Source: Aliiroseovarius sp. | GTDB lineage: Bacteria > Pseudomonadota > Alphaproteobacteria > Rhodobacterales > Rhodobacteraceae | Assembly: GCF_030148435.1 (NCBI RefSeq) | Contig: NZ_JASBTN010000054.1 | Location: 1 to 64,000, forward strand | DNA length: 64,000 nt | Direction: 5' to 3' | The notes under the pieces: generated by a model | Told to the model about the DNA's origin: nothing | Seen by the model: only the letters and a program-made list of their open reading frames with translations | The model's database searches: none | Part shown: in pieces, positions 29,281 to 38,815 of the stretch | How the letters are laid out: each line of letters starts with the position of its first letter | How positions within the stretch are numbered: position 1 is the stretch's first letter | Position numbers and translations under genes: made by a program

Positions 29281-30453
29281 TCAGCCGCGCGCGTCCATCG
29301 CTTCGGCGAACCGTTCGAACAGGTAATAGCTGTCCATCGGACCGGGGCTGGCTTCGGGGTGATACTGCACGGAAAAGACCGGACGGTCCTGCATGCGAAT
29401 GCCGCAGTTGGAGCCGTCGAACAGCGACACGTGGCTTTCCACCACGCCCTCGGGCAGGGTCTGAGCATCCACTGCAAAACCGTGGTTCATCGACGTGATC
29501 TCGACCTTGCCGGTATCGCGATCCTTTACCGGGTGGTTGGCGCCGTGGTGGCCGTGGTTCATCTTGATCGTCTTGGCGCCGAGCGCCAGCGCAAGCATCT
29601 GGTGGCCCAGGCAGATGCCGAAGACCGGCAGGTCGGTGGTCTCCAGGATGGTCTTGATCATCGGCACGGCATAGTCGCCGGTTGCGGCCGGGTCGCCCGG
29701 GCCGTTCGACAGAAAAACACCATCGGGTTTGTGGGCCAGAACCTCTTCGGCTGTGGCGGTGGCGGGCAGCACGGTCACGTCACAACCGGCGGAGGCCAGG
29801 CAGCGCAGGATGTTCCGTTTGGCGCCGAAATCCAGCGCCACCACCTTGTGCCGTGCATTGTCCTGCTTCGGGAACCCGTCCGGCCAGGCCCAACGCATCT
29901 CGTCCCACTTGTAGCTTTGCGCACAGGTTACTTCCTTGGCCAGGTCCAGCCCTTCGAGGCCGGGGAAGGCACGGGCCTGGGCCAGCAGGTCCTCGATATC
30001 GAAATTGCCCTCTGGATCATGGGCGATGGCGACATGGGGCGCGCCCTGCTGGCGGATTGCGCGGGTGAGGCGGCGGGTATCGACGCCGCCGATGCCGATG
30101 CGGCCACGCTTGGCCAGCCAGTCGGTCAGCTCCGAGACCGAACGCCAGTTCGAGGGCTCGGTCGGATCCCATTTCACTACCATGCCCGCGGCAACCGGGT
30201 CGCCGGTCTCGTCATCTTCGGGGTTCACGCCGACATTGCCGATATGCGGGAAGGTAAAGGTCACGACCTGGCCCGCGTAGGAGGGATCCGTCATGATTTC
30301 CTGGTAGCCGGTCATCGCGGTGTTGAAACACAGTTCCGCAGTGGTGGTGCCGGTGGCGCCGAAGCCCTGGCCGTAGAAGATCGTCCCATCTGCCAGCACG
30401 AGGCAGGCGGTCGGTTTGGCGGTTTCTGGCTGAGTGGCGGTGGCGGCTGACAT
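29281..30453 (-). CDS. carA: Carbamoyl-phosphate synthase small (glutaminase) subunit
   Basis: 390 residues. The N-terminal CarA domain (LADGTIFYGQGFGATG, TGYQEIMTDPSYAGQVV) precedes a class I glutamine amidotransferase domain with the catalytic Cys in VFGICLGHQMLALALGA and the His/Glu in YHPEASPGP. It supplies ammonia to CarB for carbamoyl phosphate in arginine and pyrimidine synthesis. carB is not in the window. It is divergent from yqeY, as in many alphaproteobacteria. Confidence 0.96.
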   Translation of the reverse strand: MSAATATQPETAKPTACLVLADGTIFYGQGFGATGTTTAELCFNTAMTGYQEIMTDPSYAGQVVTFTFPHIGNVGVNPEDDETGDPVAAGMVVKWDPTEPSNWRSVSELTDWLAKRGRIGIGGVDTRRLTRAIRQQGAPHVAIAHDPEGNFDIEDLLAQARAFPGLEGLDLAKEVTCAQSYKWDEMRWAWPDGFPKQDNARHKVVALDFGAKRNILRCLASAGCDVTVLPATATAEEVLAHKPDGVFLSNGPGDPAATGDYAVPMIKTILETTDLPVFGICLGHQMLALALGAKTIKMNHGHHGANHPVKDRDTGKVEITSMNHGFAVDAQTLPEGVVESHVSLFDGSNCGIRMQDRPVFSVQYHPEASPGPMDSYYLFERFAEAMDARG

Positions 30454-30547
30454 GATCGACTCCCCGTGGTCAAACTGGCGGGAACCTAAGGGGGTGGGCA
30501 GTTCGGGTCAAGGGGGTGTGGATTCGCAGATAAATTTCACATTTCCC

Positions 30548-30576
30548 TTGAAAACAAAGAGTTAGAGTCATATCTG
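30548..30576 (+). promoter_or_regulatory. Candidate promoter for yqeY
   Basis: TTGAAA (30548-30553) and TATCTG (30571-30576) are spaced by 17 bp, about 70 bp before the yqeY start and inside the 193-bp divergent gap with carA. Confidence 0.45.
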
Positions 30577-30646
30577 CTTGGTTGATTGCACGAGGGTGTT
30601 TGGTTAAGTTCGAAACTTCGGACAAGCACGGGGATGCACGAGACCA

Positions 30647-31108
30647 ATGGACATGCGCAGCCGGGTGATGGACGCCCTGAAAACCGCGATGAAAGCGAAA
30701 GACGCCGAGCGTCTTTCGACCCTTCGTCTGATCAATGCCGCGATCAAGGACATGGATATCGACCTGCGCGGCAAGGGCGAGGAGGACGCCGAGGTCACTG
30801 ATGCCGATGTGCTGGGCATTCTGGGCAAGATGGTCAAGCAGCGCCAGGAATCGGCCCGCGCCTATGAGGAAGGCGGCCGGTTGGAACTGGCCGAGAAGGA
30901 ATTGGCGGAAATCTCGGTGATCGAAGAGTTTCTGCCGCGTCAGCTGTCCGCAGCCGAAACCGCCAGGGCGGTCGAGGCCGCGATCGCCGAGGTGGGCGCG
31001 GAAAGCATTCGCGACATGGGCAAGGTCATGGGCGTGCTGAAGGGCAAATACACCGGTCAGATGGATTTCGGCAAGGTCGGCCCGATGGTGAAGGCCAAGC
31101 TGGGCTGA
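30647..31108 (+). CDS. yqeY: GatB/YqeY domain protein
   Basis: 153 residues. The YqeY fold is recognised from MDMRSRVMDALKTAMKAKD, TLRLINAAIKD, EEFLPRQLS and MGKVMGVLKGKYTGQMDFG. It resembles the tRNA-binding tail of the amidotransferase GatB. It is thought to interact with tRNA, but its role is unproven. In alphaproteobacteria the gene commonly lies opposite carA, as here. A second in-frame ATG two codons in could also be the start. A stem with a TTC-type loop at about 31129-31154 follows without a T-tract. Confidence 0.9.
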   Translation: MDMRSRVMDALKTAMKAKDAERLSTLRLINAAIKDMDIDLRGKGEEDAEVTDADVLGILGKMVKQRQESARAYEEGGRLELAEKELAEISVIEEFLPRQLSAAETARAVEAAIAEVGAESIRDMGKVMGVLKGKYTGQMDFGKVGPMVKAKLG

Positions 31109-31193
31109 GCCCGCCTTTGTTGGGTTTCCAGGCGAAGTGCCTTCGGTACGCCTGATTGCAAACGCCGGCCGGGCCCCGCTTGGGCGCAACACC

Positions 31194-31736
31194 CTATTTC
31201 CGGCTTTTTACCAGGGTCAGGGTCGCCTGCACTTCGTCGAATAATGCCGGACGTTCCTCTTCCGAGAGGAAAGCGCCCAGTTCAACCGTGCGCCCGTTGC
31301 CGGTAAGGGTGATGTAATTCGGAACCGGCCCACCAGTCTGGTGCATCTCGACCGTGACCCAATAGGGGTTCGCCTGCCAGCCCTGCCGTCCGCGCTTGGG
31401 TCCGTTGCGTATAAGTTCGACATGATCGGGCCAGAAGCGCAGTTCTTCGAGGATCTCGGCGTCCTTGTAGCTTTTTTCGATAAAGAACCAGAGTGCCCCG
31501 AGCGCGGCGAGCGTGAAAGGGAGTACCCCCCAGAGGACCACCGTGCCGATCAGCGGGAAGAGCGGGATCAGCAGGAACAGGAAGGCCATTCCTATGAAGC
31601 CGACGAATCCGCGCCGGGGCAGGGAGCGGAACGGCCAGGCGTGAAGTTCGGCCATGGGTGGATCGCCTGCGGCGTGGCTCGGCGGGGTGGGGGCCGAAGG
31701 GGGATCGGTCAGGCGGGTGGTCCATTCGGTGGGCAT
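31194..31736 (-). CDS. DUF2244 membrane protein
   Basis: 180 residues. A hydrophilic N-terminus precedes two adjacent helices (about 46-86, FVGFIGMAFLFLLIPLFPLIG then LPFTLAALGALWFFIEKSY) and a cytoplasmic-like beta domain (WPDHVELIRNGPKRGRQGW). This matches the DUF2244 family often found next to aa3-type oxidase genes in alphaproteobacteria. It lies downstream of ctaD, but a strong terminator separates them. The function is unknown; a role in oxidase assembly would be guesswork. Confidence 0.8.
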   Translation of the reverse strand: MPTEWTTRLTDPPSAPTPPSHAAGDPPMAELHAWPFRSLPRRGFVGFIGMAFLFLLIPLFPLIGTVVLWGVLPFTLAALGALWFFIEKSYKDAEILEELRFWPDHVELIRNGPKRGRQGWQANPYWVTVEMHQTGGPVPNYITLTGNGRTVELGAFLSEEERPALFDEVQATLTLVKSRK

Positions 31737-31818
31737 CGGCTGCGTCTCGGGGGGAAATTGCCACTCGGGTCAGGATTGGGGCGGCAAAGCCCGTCCAGGG
31801 AACACTGTCAGTCGGAAG

Positions 31819-31853
31819 GAAAAGGGCCCGGGCGTTTCCGCCCGGGCCCCTTT
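31819..31853 (-). terminator. Intrinsic terminator of ctaD
   Basis: GGGCCCGGGCG (31824-31834) and CGCCCGGGCCC (31839-31849) form a perfect 11-bp stem with a 4-base loop. On the minus strand it is followed by TTTTCCTTCC. Confidence 0.85.
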
Positions 31854-31865
31854 GTCAGTCAGGCC

Positions 31866-33539
31866 TTAGTGCGTGTGGCCCTTGTCCCAGTCTTCCTGCT
31901 TGGGCAGGATTTCGAACGTGTGTTCCGGCGGCGGGCTGGGCAGGGTCCACTCCAGCGTATCCGCGTATTCGTTCCAGTAGTTCGCGCGGGTTTCACGACG
32001 GCCGGCCAGCAGGCTGTAGGCCACGATGCCGATGAACAGAAGGAACGAAGCGAAGGAAATCATGGCGCCGATCGAGCTGATCTTGTTCCAGTAGGCGAAG
32101 GCCTCCGGGTAGTCGATGTAGCGGCGCGGCATGCCCTGGCGGCCCAGGAAGTGCTGCGGGAAGAAGGTCAGGTTCACGCCGATGAAGAACATCCAGAAGT
32201 GGATCTTGCCCAGGAACTCGGGGTACTGACGACCGGTCATCTTCGCGAAGTAAAAGTAGATCCCGGCAAAGATGCAGAAGGCCGCGCCCATCGACATGGT
32301 GTAGTGGAAATGCGCCACGACATAGTAGTTGTCGTGATAGACGCGGTCCACGCCCGCCTGGCTCAGCACCACGCCGGTCACGCCGCCGATGGTAAAGAGG
32401 ATCAGGAAGCCCAGGGCGAACAGCATCGGCGTCTTGAATTCCAGGGAACCACCCCACATCGTGGCGATCCAGCTGAAGATCTTGACGCCTGTGGGCACCG
32501 CGATGACCATCGTGGCCAGCATGAAGTAGCTCTGCTGCTGCAGGCTCATGCCCACGGTGTACATGTGGTGCGCCCAGACGACGAAGCCCAGGAAACCGAT
32601 CGCGATCAGCGCCCAGACCATCGGCAGATAGCCGAACACGGGCTTGCGCGAGAAAGTGGCGAACACGTGGCTGACCAGGCCGAAACCGGGCAGGATCACG
32701 ATGTAGACTTCCGGGTGGCCGAAGAACCACAGGATGTGCTGGTACAGGATCGGATCACCGCCACCGGCGGGATCGAAGAAGGTCGTGCCGAAGTTGCGGT
32801 CCATCAGCAGCATGGTGATCGCGCCGGCGAGCACCGGCAGCGACAGAAGGATCAGCCAGGCGGTGACGAAAATCGACCAGGCGAACAGCGGCACCTTGAA
32901 CAGGGTCATGCCCGGGGCACGCATGTTCAGGAAGGTGGTGATCATGTTGATCGCGCCCAGGATCGACGAGGCGCCCGAGACGTGCACGGCGAAGATCGCC
33001 AGGTCCATCGAAGTGCCCGCCTCGGTGGTCGAGAGCGGCGGGTAGAGCACCCAGCCCACGCCCGAGCCCAACTGGTCATTGCCACCCGGCGACAACAGCG
33101 AGGCAACGCCCAGGGCGACACCGGCCACGTACATCCAGAAGGACAGGTTGTTCATGCGCGGGAATGCCATGTCCGGCGCGCCGATCTGCAAGGGCATGAA
33201 ATAGTTGCCGAAACCACCGAACAGGGCCGGGATGACGACGAAGAACATCATCAACACGCCGTGATAGGTGATCATCACGTTCCAGAGGTGCCCGTTCGGC
33301 GTGCAATCGGCCGAAGCGTCCGCGATGAATCGCGCGCCTTCGAGACACATGTACTGGACACCCGGTTCCATCAGCTCCATTCGCATGTAGACTGTGAAGC
33401 TGACCGAGATGAAGCCGGTGATGCCGGCCACGATCAGGTACAGAAGACCGATGTCCTTGTGGTTGGTGGACATGAACCACCGGGTGAAGAACCCGCGGGT
33501 ATCTTCGTGGTCATGGCCGTGAATGGCTGCGTCCGCCAT
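31866..33539 (-). CDS. ctaD: Cytochrome c oxidase subunit I (aa3 type)
   Basis: 557 residues, twelve hydrophobic segments. Heme and copper ligands are visible in [13 protein letters not shown] (low-spin heme His), [17 protein letters not shown] (CuB His and the cross-linked Tyr), WAHHMYTVG (CuB His pair) and [11 protein letters not shown] (heme a3 and a ligands). It is the catalytic subunit that reduces O2 and pumps protons in the inner membrane. The other subunits (ctaC, ctaE) are not nearby, which is common in Rhodobacteraceae. It is terminated before the DUF2244 gene. Confidence 0.97.
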   Translation of the reverse strand: MADAAIHGHDHEDTRGFFTRWFMSTNHKDIGLLYLIVAGITGFISVSFTVYMRMELMEPGVQYMCLEGARFIADASADCTPNGHLWNVMITYHGVLMMFFVVIPALFGGFGNYFMPLQIGAPDMAFPRMNNLSFWMYVAGVALGVASLLSPGGNDQLGSGVGWVLYPPLSTTEAGTSMDLAIFAVHVSGASSILGAINMITTFLNMRAPGMTLFKVPLFAWSIFVTAWLILLSLPVLAGAITMLLMDRNFGTTFFDPAGGGDPILYQHILWFFGHPEVYIVILPGFGLVSHVFATFSRKPVFGYLPMVWALIAIGFLGFVVWAHHMYTVGMSLQQQSYFMLATMVIAVPTGVKIFSWIATMWGGSLEFKTPMLFALGFLILFTIGGVTGVVLSQAGVDRVYHDNYYVVAHFHYTMSMGAAFCIFAGIYFYFAKMTGRQYPEFLGKIHFWMFFIGVNLTFFPQHFLGRQGMPRRYIDYPEAFAYWNKISSIGAMISFASFLLFIGIVAYSLLAGRRETRANYWNEYADTLEWTLPSPPPEHTFEILPKQEDWDKGHTH

Positions 33540-33867
33540 GTATGTGCCTCCCTCTGGGTATTTCCTTGAATCCGGGCACGGGAAGCCCCCCCGCGCCCAT
33601 CAAGAGCTTGGAATGTTTTTAAGGGGCGAATTGTCGCAGGGCAACTGGTCGCAGAGTGGCTGAGGCAAAAAAGTGGGCCTCGTTGCGGCTCTGCTGCCTG
33701 CGATGGCGGTGCACCCCGCGGCGGCGGAGTGCTGGTGGCGCTCACATGGCGCGGGACAGTGGCGAATCGCGGCACGTCGGTCGGTACGAAGAACCCGCCC
33801 GCTGCGGCTACAGGGGCGGGGTATTCCGGTTGTGGCGGCGCAGGGCCGCGGCAGGTGCAGCGGCGTC
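33540..33867. other. Intergenic region between cytochrome c and ctaD genes
   Basis: A 328-bp gap upstream of ctaD. Short open frames occur on the plus strand, but none has a ribosome site or a recognisable product. The ctaD promoter should lie at the right-hand start of the gap near 33545-33640; no clear -35/-10 pair was found. The part from 33700 to 33860 is very GC-rich and holds nothing I can name. Confidence 0.5.
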
Positions 33868-34332
33868 TTAGCTGTCGCCGTCGCCCTCTTCTTCGCCTTC
33901 GGTCATTTCCGGCGCCGGCGCGAGGCTAGCGAGGAAAGCGGCGACATTGGCGGCCTCTTCGTCCTTGCGCAGTTTGAAGGTCATGTTCGACTTGGCGGAA
34001 CCGCCCAGCTGCTCGGCCAGGAAGGCCTTTGGGTCCATCGTGAAGGTGGCCAGCAGTTCTTCGGTCCAGACCAGCCCGCCTTCGCCGGCGGCGACCAGCG
34101 AGTCACTGTATTTGCCGAAATCTTCGGCGGTGCCGGCGGTGCGGCCGATGATGCCGTAAAGGTTCGGGCCGGTCTTGCCGCCCTTCATCAGCGCCTCGCC
34201 TTCGGCGTTGACGACGGCATGGCAGGCCTTGCACTTCTTGAAGACTTTCTCGCCCTTTTCGATATCGCCTTCGGCGAAGGCGACGCCCGACAGGGCAAGA
34301 ACGGTGGCGGCGGTAGACAGAATGATTTTCAT
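33868..34332 (-). CDS. Class I c-type cytochrome (cytochrome c2/c550-like)
   Basis: 154 residues. The signal peptide MKIILSTAATVLALSGVAFA is followed by one heme motif, CKACH (C34, C37, H38). The sixth-ligand methionine is probably M117 in KSNMTFKL, and the protein ends in an acidic tail (TEGEEEGDGDS). Periplasmic electron carrier between bc1 complex and oxidase. Lying two genes from ctaD on the same strand fits that role. The start is at 34332 (GAGGATCAT before ATG); the earlier in-frame ATG adds an unlikely prefix. Confidence 0.92.
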   Translation of the reverse strand: MKIILSTAATVLALSGVAFAEGDIEKGEKVFKKCKACHAVVNAEGEALMKGGKTGPNLYGIIGRTAGTAEDFGKYSDSLVAAGEGGLVWTEELLATFTMDPKAFLAEQLGGSAKSNMTFKLRKDEEAANVAAFLASLAPAPEMTEGEEEGDGDS

Positions 34333-34427
34333 ATGATCCTCGCTGGGTGACATTCTTTGCTCGGCCCTATTTAGGATGAAACAAGCCGATTTGAAAGCGT
34401 CCGTCTGTGGCAGATTGCCACGGTTTG

Positions 34428-34937
34428 TTACGCGTCGGCGGCCAACAGCGCATCGGCGCGTTTGAATATGTCGGCATAAACTTCCCTGGCCTTGCCTCTC
34501 TGGCGCTGCTCTTTCACCGCCCGGTAATTACCTGACACATCCCCGACCAGAATCAACCCGACCATGCCCAGGCTGCGATGCGGCGCGCAGTAGTAGCCAT
34601 AGGCGCCCTCGGTGGTCAGAGTGACCTCGACGTCCTGCGCGATCCTGCCGTCCCAGCTCTGGCCGCCTTCCGGGATCATCCGGTCGTCCGAGACCGTGTT
34701 GTGCCCCTTGTCGACAGTGACAAATCTTATTGTATCCCCGGGCTTTACGCGTAAGAGGTCAGGCACGAAGACATTTCGCATTCCGCCGTTCTCGGGATGC
34801 CTGTTGCGCATTTCCACAACATGTATCACCGGGGTTACGGGAGCCATGTCCCCGGAGGCACGCAGGGGGGCGGGCAGGATGGTCATGCCAAGACCGGCAC
34901 CAAGCATCTTCATGTGGGCACGACGAGTCTGGTTCAT
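34428..34937 (-). CDS. Pseudoazurin-like cupredoxin
   Basis: 169 residues. The signal carries an Arg pair (TRRAHMKMLGAGLGMTILPAP, possibly Tat), followed by a cupredoxin fold. The type 1 copper ligands are in order: H79 (DKGHNT), C117 and H120 (YYCAPH), M125 (LGMVG). Pseudoazurins shuttle electrons to nitrite or nitrous-oxide reductases or to oxidases in the periplasm. No denitrification gene is in the window; the neighbouring cytochrome c suggests a respiratory role. About 35 residues follow the copper loop, as in other pseudoazurins. Confidence 0.88.
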   Translation of the reverse strand: MNQTRRAHMKMLGAGLGMTILPAPLRASGDMAPVTPVIHVVEMRNRHPENGGMRNVFVPDLLRVKPGDTIRFVTVDKGHNTVSDDRMIPEGGQSWDGRIAQDVEVTLTTEGAYGYYCAPHRSLGMVGLILVGDVSGNYRAVKEQRQRGKAREVYADIFKRADALLAADA

Positions 34938-35040
34938 CCGGGGCTCCTGTTATGATTGTGTCGTCCCCTACCTAGAGACAGGCAGGGGAATTACAACCTG
35001 CCGGAGGACGGCGGTGGTGCGTCGGAGAGAAGGGGGCGGA

Positions 35041-35700
35041 TCACGCAATCGTGTCGTCAAACACCTGTTCGAAGCTGCGTTTCAACGCCACATCCACATC
35101 CCCCATCGTGACCGGCAGGCCGAGATCGACCAGGCTTGTCACCCCATGTTCCGATATTCCGCAGGGTACGATGCCCGAGAAGTGATCCAGGTCCGGTTCC
35201 ACATTGATCGAAATGCCGTGGAAACTGATCCATTTGCGCAGGCGGATGCCGATGGCGGCGATCTTGTCCTCGGGCGATTGGCCGGTGACGGTCAGCGGCT
35301 TGTCATTGCGCGTGACCCAGACGCCGACGCGGCCTTCGCGAATCTCGCCGGTGACATTGAACTCGGCCAGGGCGGAAATCACCCATTCCTCCAACTGCTG
35401 GACAAAGCGGCGCACGTCATGGCCGCGCTTGCCGACGTCCAGCATGACATAGACCACCCGCTGGCCGGGGCCGTGATAGGTGTATTGGCCTCCGCGTTTC
35501 GACGGGTGGACCGGAAAGCGGTCGGGATCGACCAGATCTGCGGGATCGGCGGAGGTGCCCGCGGTGTAGAGCGGCGGGTGTTCCAGCAGCCAGATCAGTT
35601 CCCCGGCCTCGCCACGGGCCATAGCGTCCGCATGGGCCTCCATGCGGGCCACGGCGTCTTCATAGGGCACGAGCCCGTCGGTTGTTTCCCATGTCACCAT
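35041..35700 (-). CDS. lipB: Octanoyltransferase (lipoate synthesis)
   Basis: 219 residues. LipB transfers octanoate from acyl carrier protein to lipoyl domains. Family motifs are [20 protein letters not shown], the catalytic lysine in [10 protein letters not shown] (K146) and the acyl-thioester cysteine in [11 protein letters not shown] (C180). Cytoplasmic. The ATG is close to the start of the fold ([17 protein letters not shown]). Neither lipA nor lplA is nearby. Confidence 0.94.
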   Translation of the reverse strand: MVTWETTDGLVPYEDAVARMEAHADAMARGEAGELIWLLEHPPLYTAGTSADPADLVDPDRFPVHPSKRGGQYTYHGPGQRVVYVMLDVGKRGHDVRRFVQQLEEWVISALAEFNVTGEIREGRVGVWVTRNDKPLTVTGQSPEDKIAAIGIRLRKWISFHGISINVEPDLDHFSGIVPCGISEHGVTSLVDLGLPVTMGDVDVALKRSFEQVFDDTIA

Positions 35701-35882
35701 GGGGGGGACTTAACCGCTGGCTTGCCGTTGGACAAGGGGGGGGTGGCCAGCCGGGACTGGCCGGGACTGGCCGGTGCATTCCGGTGCGATGCAAGTGGCA
35801 TGCGATTTGCTCGGGTGCTGCGTCGTTTTCCTCTTCACAAGCCCGCAGGGCTCGGATACACACCGCGCACCTAGCCTGACAT

Positions 35883-35969
35883 GCGGTCGTGGCGGAATTG
35901 GTAGACGCGCAGCGTTGAGGTCGCTGTGAGGTAACACTCGTGCGGGTTCGAGTCCCGCCGACCGCACCA
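35883..35969 (+). tRNA. tRNA-Leu, anticodon GAG
   Basis: An 87-nt cloverleaf. The acceptor stem is GCGGTCG/CGACCGC, and the D-arm contains AATTGGTAGACG. The anticodon stem CAGCG/CGCTG carries the loop TTGAGGT (anticodon GAG, reading CUC/CUU). A long class II variable arm and the T-arm GGGTTCGAGTCCC follow. The CCA end is encoded. The long variable arm and G-A-G confirm leucine. Confidence 0.95.
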
Positions 35970-36387
35970 TGCTCCCCAGTGGTTTCGAGAAGAAAGCTGC
36001 CGACAAGGGCAGGGTTGGGTGATGCGCCTGTTCCCGGTACAGAATGCCCGGGTACACCTGTTTGCGCAGCCCGTCCTGAAACCGGAAGACATGCGCGGGG
36101 TTGTCCTGGTTGATCCGGATCGGCACCGGTGGGGCCTCGGCCCCGGGCAGGAACGGGGCGATGGCCACCGAGAAACGTCGCCCATCAGGGTGTTGGCAAC
36201 GGAATGCGGCTTGCCCGGTGTCGCCGCCAAACTTGAAGTCCGTCTCCGTGCGACGCTCCTTCATGCGCACCTTGCCACTGGTGCCATGGACCGGGCAGGT
36301 GGTCCCGGCCGGGAAGAAGCCGAAATCGACATAGAGCCTGGCAGGGGCGCGGCCTGTTGCCAAATCAGACGTTGCGCGGGGAACCCC
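35970..36387. other. Intergenic region between tRNA-Leu and mipZ
   Basis: 418 bp. A minus-strand frame starting near 36363 has protein-like composition for about 100 residues (for example FKFGGDTGQAAFRCQHPDG). It reads straight through the tRNA, has no ribosome site that I can see, and is not recognised. It could be the degraded end of an old gene or chance. No terminator or repeat is apparent. Confidence 0.4.
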
Positions 36388-37200
36388 TCAGATCCGCACC
36401 TCGACTCCCGGCAGGTTCAGCGCTTTCATCAGGTCGCGCAGCTCCTGACGGGCGGCGACGTTCGAGATGTTCATCTGCCCCCGCACCCCTACGTCCCGCA
36501 GGTCCAGAAGCGTCAAGCCGCGCGGGAAGAGTTCGCGAAAGATGACGCGCTCGTTGAAGCCCGGGGCGACGCGAAAACCGATGCGCGTGGACAGGCTGTC
36601 GAGCGCGTCACCCATCTTTTTCTTGTTGTGCATCATCTGGGCGCCCAGACGGTTGCGCACCACCACCCAGTCGATCGGTTTCAACCCGGCTTGCGCACGC
36701 AGCTGGCGGGCGTTCCAGACCATTTCGGAATAGACCGACGGGCGGGTGATCTTGCCGCTGTCCGGGTCCACATGGGCCAGCAGATCGAAATCTACGAAAC
36801 TGTCGTTCAGCGGCGTGATCAGCGTGTCGGCCAGCGAATGGGCGACCTGGCTGAGGCGGGTGTGGGAGCCGGGGCAGTCGATGACGATGAAATCCGCGTC
36901 GGGCTCCAACCCGGCAACGGCCATGGACAGGCGGCGGTCATAGGGGTTTTCTCCCGGTTTCAGGGCTGACCGGTCCACGTCGGGCAGATCGCGATAGTCT
37001 GGTGTGGGCAGGTCCAGGCCGACACCTTCCAGGGTCTTGCGGCGATTCTGGATGAAGCGTCCAAAGGTCTTCTGGCGCAGGTCCAGGTCCAGTACGCCGA
37101 CCGAATGGCCCATGCGCGAAAGCGCTGTGGCCACATGCATGGAGACGGTGGATTTGCCTGCTCCGCCCTTTTCGTTCCCTACGACGATAATATGCGCCAC
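36388..37200 (-). CDS. mipZ: Division-plane positioning ATPase MipZ
   Basis: 270 residues of the ParA/MinD family. The deviant Walker A is GNEKGGAGKSTVSMHVATAL, Walker A' is VLDLDLRQKTFGRF, and Walker B is FIVIDCPGSHTRLSQVAHS. MipZ forms gradients from the ParB-bound origins and inhibits FtsZ near the poles, so that the septum forms at midcell in alphaproteobacteria without Min. The overall length and RNRLGAQMMHNKKKMGDAL match MipZ rather than plasmid ParA. An imperfect C/G hairpin lies in the 52-bp gap to the upstream antiporter. Confidence 0.93.
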   Translation of the reverse strand: MAHIIVVGNEKGGAGKSTVSMHVATALSRMGHSVGVLDLDLRQKTFGRFIQNRRKTLEGVGLDLPTPDYRDLPDVDRSALKPGENPYDRRLSMAVAGLEPDADFIVIDCPGSHTRLSQVAHSLADTLITPLNDSFVDFDLLAHVDPDSGKITRPSVYSEMVWNARQLRAQAGLKPIDWVVVRNRLGAQMMHNKKKMGDALDSLSTRIGFRVAPGFNERVIFRELFPRGLTLLDLRDVGVRGQMNISNVAARQELRDLMKALNLPGVEVRI

Positions 37201-37252
37201 GGTAATGTCCCTTCGTTACCCAGACCCCCGTCTTTGCGCGGGGGTTGGCGAA

Positions 37253-38437
37253 CTATAAGTCCCCCTCGGACCGGTTGGAAGAGGGATCGACGCGCCGGAT
37301 TGAAAAGAGCGTGGCGGCCGGACCGATCAGTTCGAATAATACGGTGGCGCCGATGGTGAGGGTCAGGATCGTGTCGCCATGGTCGGGGAATTCGGTGGCC
37401 GCGACAAGGGCCATGCCGACGGCCACCCCGGCTTGTGGCAAAAGCGCGGGGCCGAACCAGCGGCGTTCGGGTGCCGGGCTGCGCGCCAGGGTCGCCCCAA
37501 CCCATCCGCCAAGGGCGCGCGCCAGCACCCGCAGGACTGCAAATCCCGCGCCCAGGGCACCGATGGCGGCCAGGCTGCGCAGATCCAACGCAGCGCCCGC
37601 AAGGACGAAGAACAGGATCATGATGGGCCATTGGATATGCTCGATCTCGTGGAAGGCGCGGGTGTGGTGGCGCGCGCGATTGGTGATGACCAGGCCGACA
37701 ACCATGGACGCGATCAGGTAGGAGACGTCGAGCCACAGGGCCGCGCCGGCGCTCAGAAACACGATGCCCAGGGCCTCGGCCTGCAGCGGTTCGCCCGGTT
37801 TCAGCCGGCCGGTGAGCGGCGCAAGCGCCAACCCGATCACGAGCCCCAACGCAACGGCGCCGCCAATCTCACGGGTGGCCTCCATCAGAAGGCCGGGGTC
37901 GAAACTGCCGTCCAGCCCCTTTGCCATGGCCACCACAAGCGCGAAGACGATGAGGCCCCAGGCGTCGTCCATCGCGACAATTGCAGACAGCTTGTCGGCG
38001 AAAGGATGGCTCGAGCCCGATTGCCGGATTGCATCCTGTGTGGCGGCAGGATCGGTGGCACAGGCCAGTGCGCCGAAGATCAGGGCCAATGCCGGCGCCG
38101 CCCCCAAAACGATCAGCCCGAACGCCACCAGCGCGACCGTCACGCCGACGATGGACAGCGAAACCCACAGCACTTCGCCGCCGATGTGGCGCAGCTTGGT
38201 CAGGGTCAGACCTCCGCCCAGCAGAAACGCCACCATCGACAGGGCCGCAACCGTGAGAAATGAAAACCATTCGGCAAATTCAATTGGCAACAGGTCCAGC
38301 CCGGAACGGCCGGCCAGGATGCCCAGGGCCAGAAGCAGCGTCACGCGCGGAAGGCGCAGGCGGCGGCCCAGCAGGTCCGCGGCAAGTCCGCCCATGAACA
38401 GGGCGCCAAAGGTCAGGAATATCGCGGCGTTGTCCAT
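37253..38437 (-). CDS. Cation/proton antiporter of the CPA1/NhaP type
   Basis: 394 residues with 11-13 hydrophobic segments. The ion-site motif ALACATDPAATQDAI and the later SAIVAMDDAWGLIVFALVV carry the Asp residues used for Na+ (or K+)/H+ exchange in CPA antiporters. The start MDNAAIFLTFGALF (38437) begins at the first helix; an upstream in-frame start adds 28 polar residues. It could equally exchange potassium. It is transcribed towards mipZ with a 52-bp gap holding a weak hairpin. Confidence 0.87.
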   Translation of the reverse strand: MDNAAIFLTFGALFMGGLAADLLGRRLRLPRVTLLLALGILAGRSGLDLLPIEFAEWFSFLTVAALSMVAFLLGGGLTLTKLRHIGGEVLWVSLSIVGVTVALVAFGLIVLGAAPALALIFGALACATDPAATQDAIRQSGSSHPFADKLSAIVAMDDAWGLIVFALVVAMAKGLDGSFDPGLLMEATREIGGAVALGLVIGLALAPLTGRLKPGEPLQAEALGIVFLSAGAALWLDVSYLIASMVVGLVITNRARHHTRAFHEIEHIQWPIMILFFVLAGAALDLRSLAAIGALGAGFAVLRVLARALGGWVGATLARSPAPERRWFGPALLPQAGVAVGMALVAATEFPDHGDTILTLTIGATVLFELIGPAATLFSIRRVDPSSNRSEGDL

Positions 38438-38529
38438 GGTGGCAGAATGGCGCCGGTCGGGTTCGGTGGAAAGAGGCAATCTGAAAATACCCATCATGCG
38501 CATGGCCCCTATCCTGCGCATCTGGCAAC

Positions 38530-38559
38530 GAAAAACGCCGCCCCCGGGGGGCGGCGTTT
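38530..38559 (-). terminator. Intrinsic terminator of the rplS-rpmE end of the operon
   Basis: On the minus strand, AACGCCGCCCCC pairs with GGGGGCGGCGTT and is followed by TTTCGTT, 24 bp after rpmE. Confidence 0.85.
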
Positions 38560-38582
38560 CGCAAAATCGGTCAGGTTATGGC

Positions 38583-38804
38583 TTAGAAGCCGAAGCCTTC
38601 GTATTTCGACTTGAACTTCGACACGCGGCCGCCAGTGTCCAGCAGACGGGCACCGCCACCGGTCCAGGCCGGGTGCACGGTCGGGTCGATGTCCAGCTGG
38701 AGAACGTCGCCTTCGGCGCCCCAGGTGGATTTCATCTGATACGAGGTGCCGTCGGTCAGCTTGACCTCGATCATGTGATAGTCGGGATGCAGATCCTTTT
38801 TCAT
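38583..38804 (-). CDS. rpmE: 50S ribosomal protein L31
   Basis: 73 residues: [20 protein letters not shown], then [21 protein letters not shown]. This is the L31 form without the CxxC zinc pair (C-minus type). It lies 11 bp after rplS and just before a terminator, so it is the last gene of the transcription unit. Confidence 0.95.
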   Translation of the reverse strand: MKKDLHPDYHMIEVKLTDGTSYQMKSTWGAEGDVLQLDIDPTVHPAWTGGGARLLDTGGRVSKFKSKYEGFGF

Positions 38805-38815
38805 GTCGACGTTCC

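Noticed and set aside
33656-33871. Short plus-strand frames between cytochrome c and ctaD, one with a signal-like start
   Set aside because: No ribosome site and Arg-rich composition; one of the frames runs on through the whole antisense of the cytochrome gene.
35710-36363. Minus-strand open frame across the tRNA-Leu
   Set aside because: Its C-terminal half is a translation of the tRNA in reverse, a known artefact. The N-terminal part has no ribosome site or recognisable domain.
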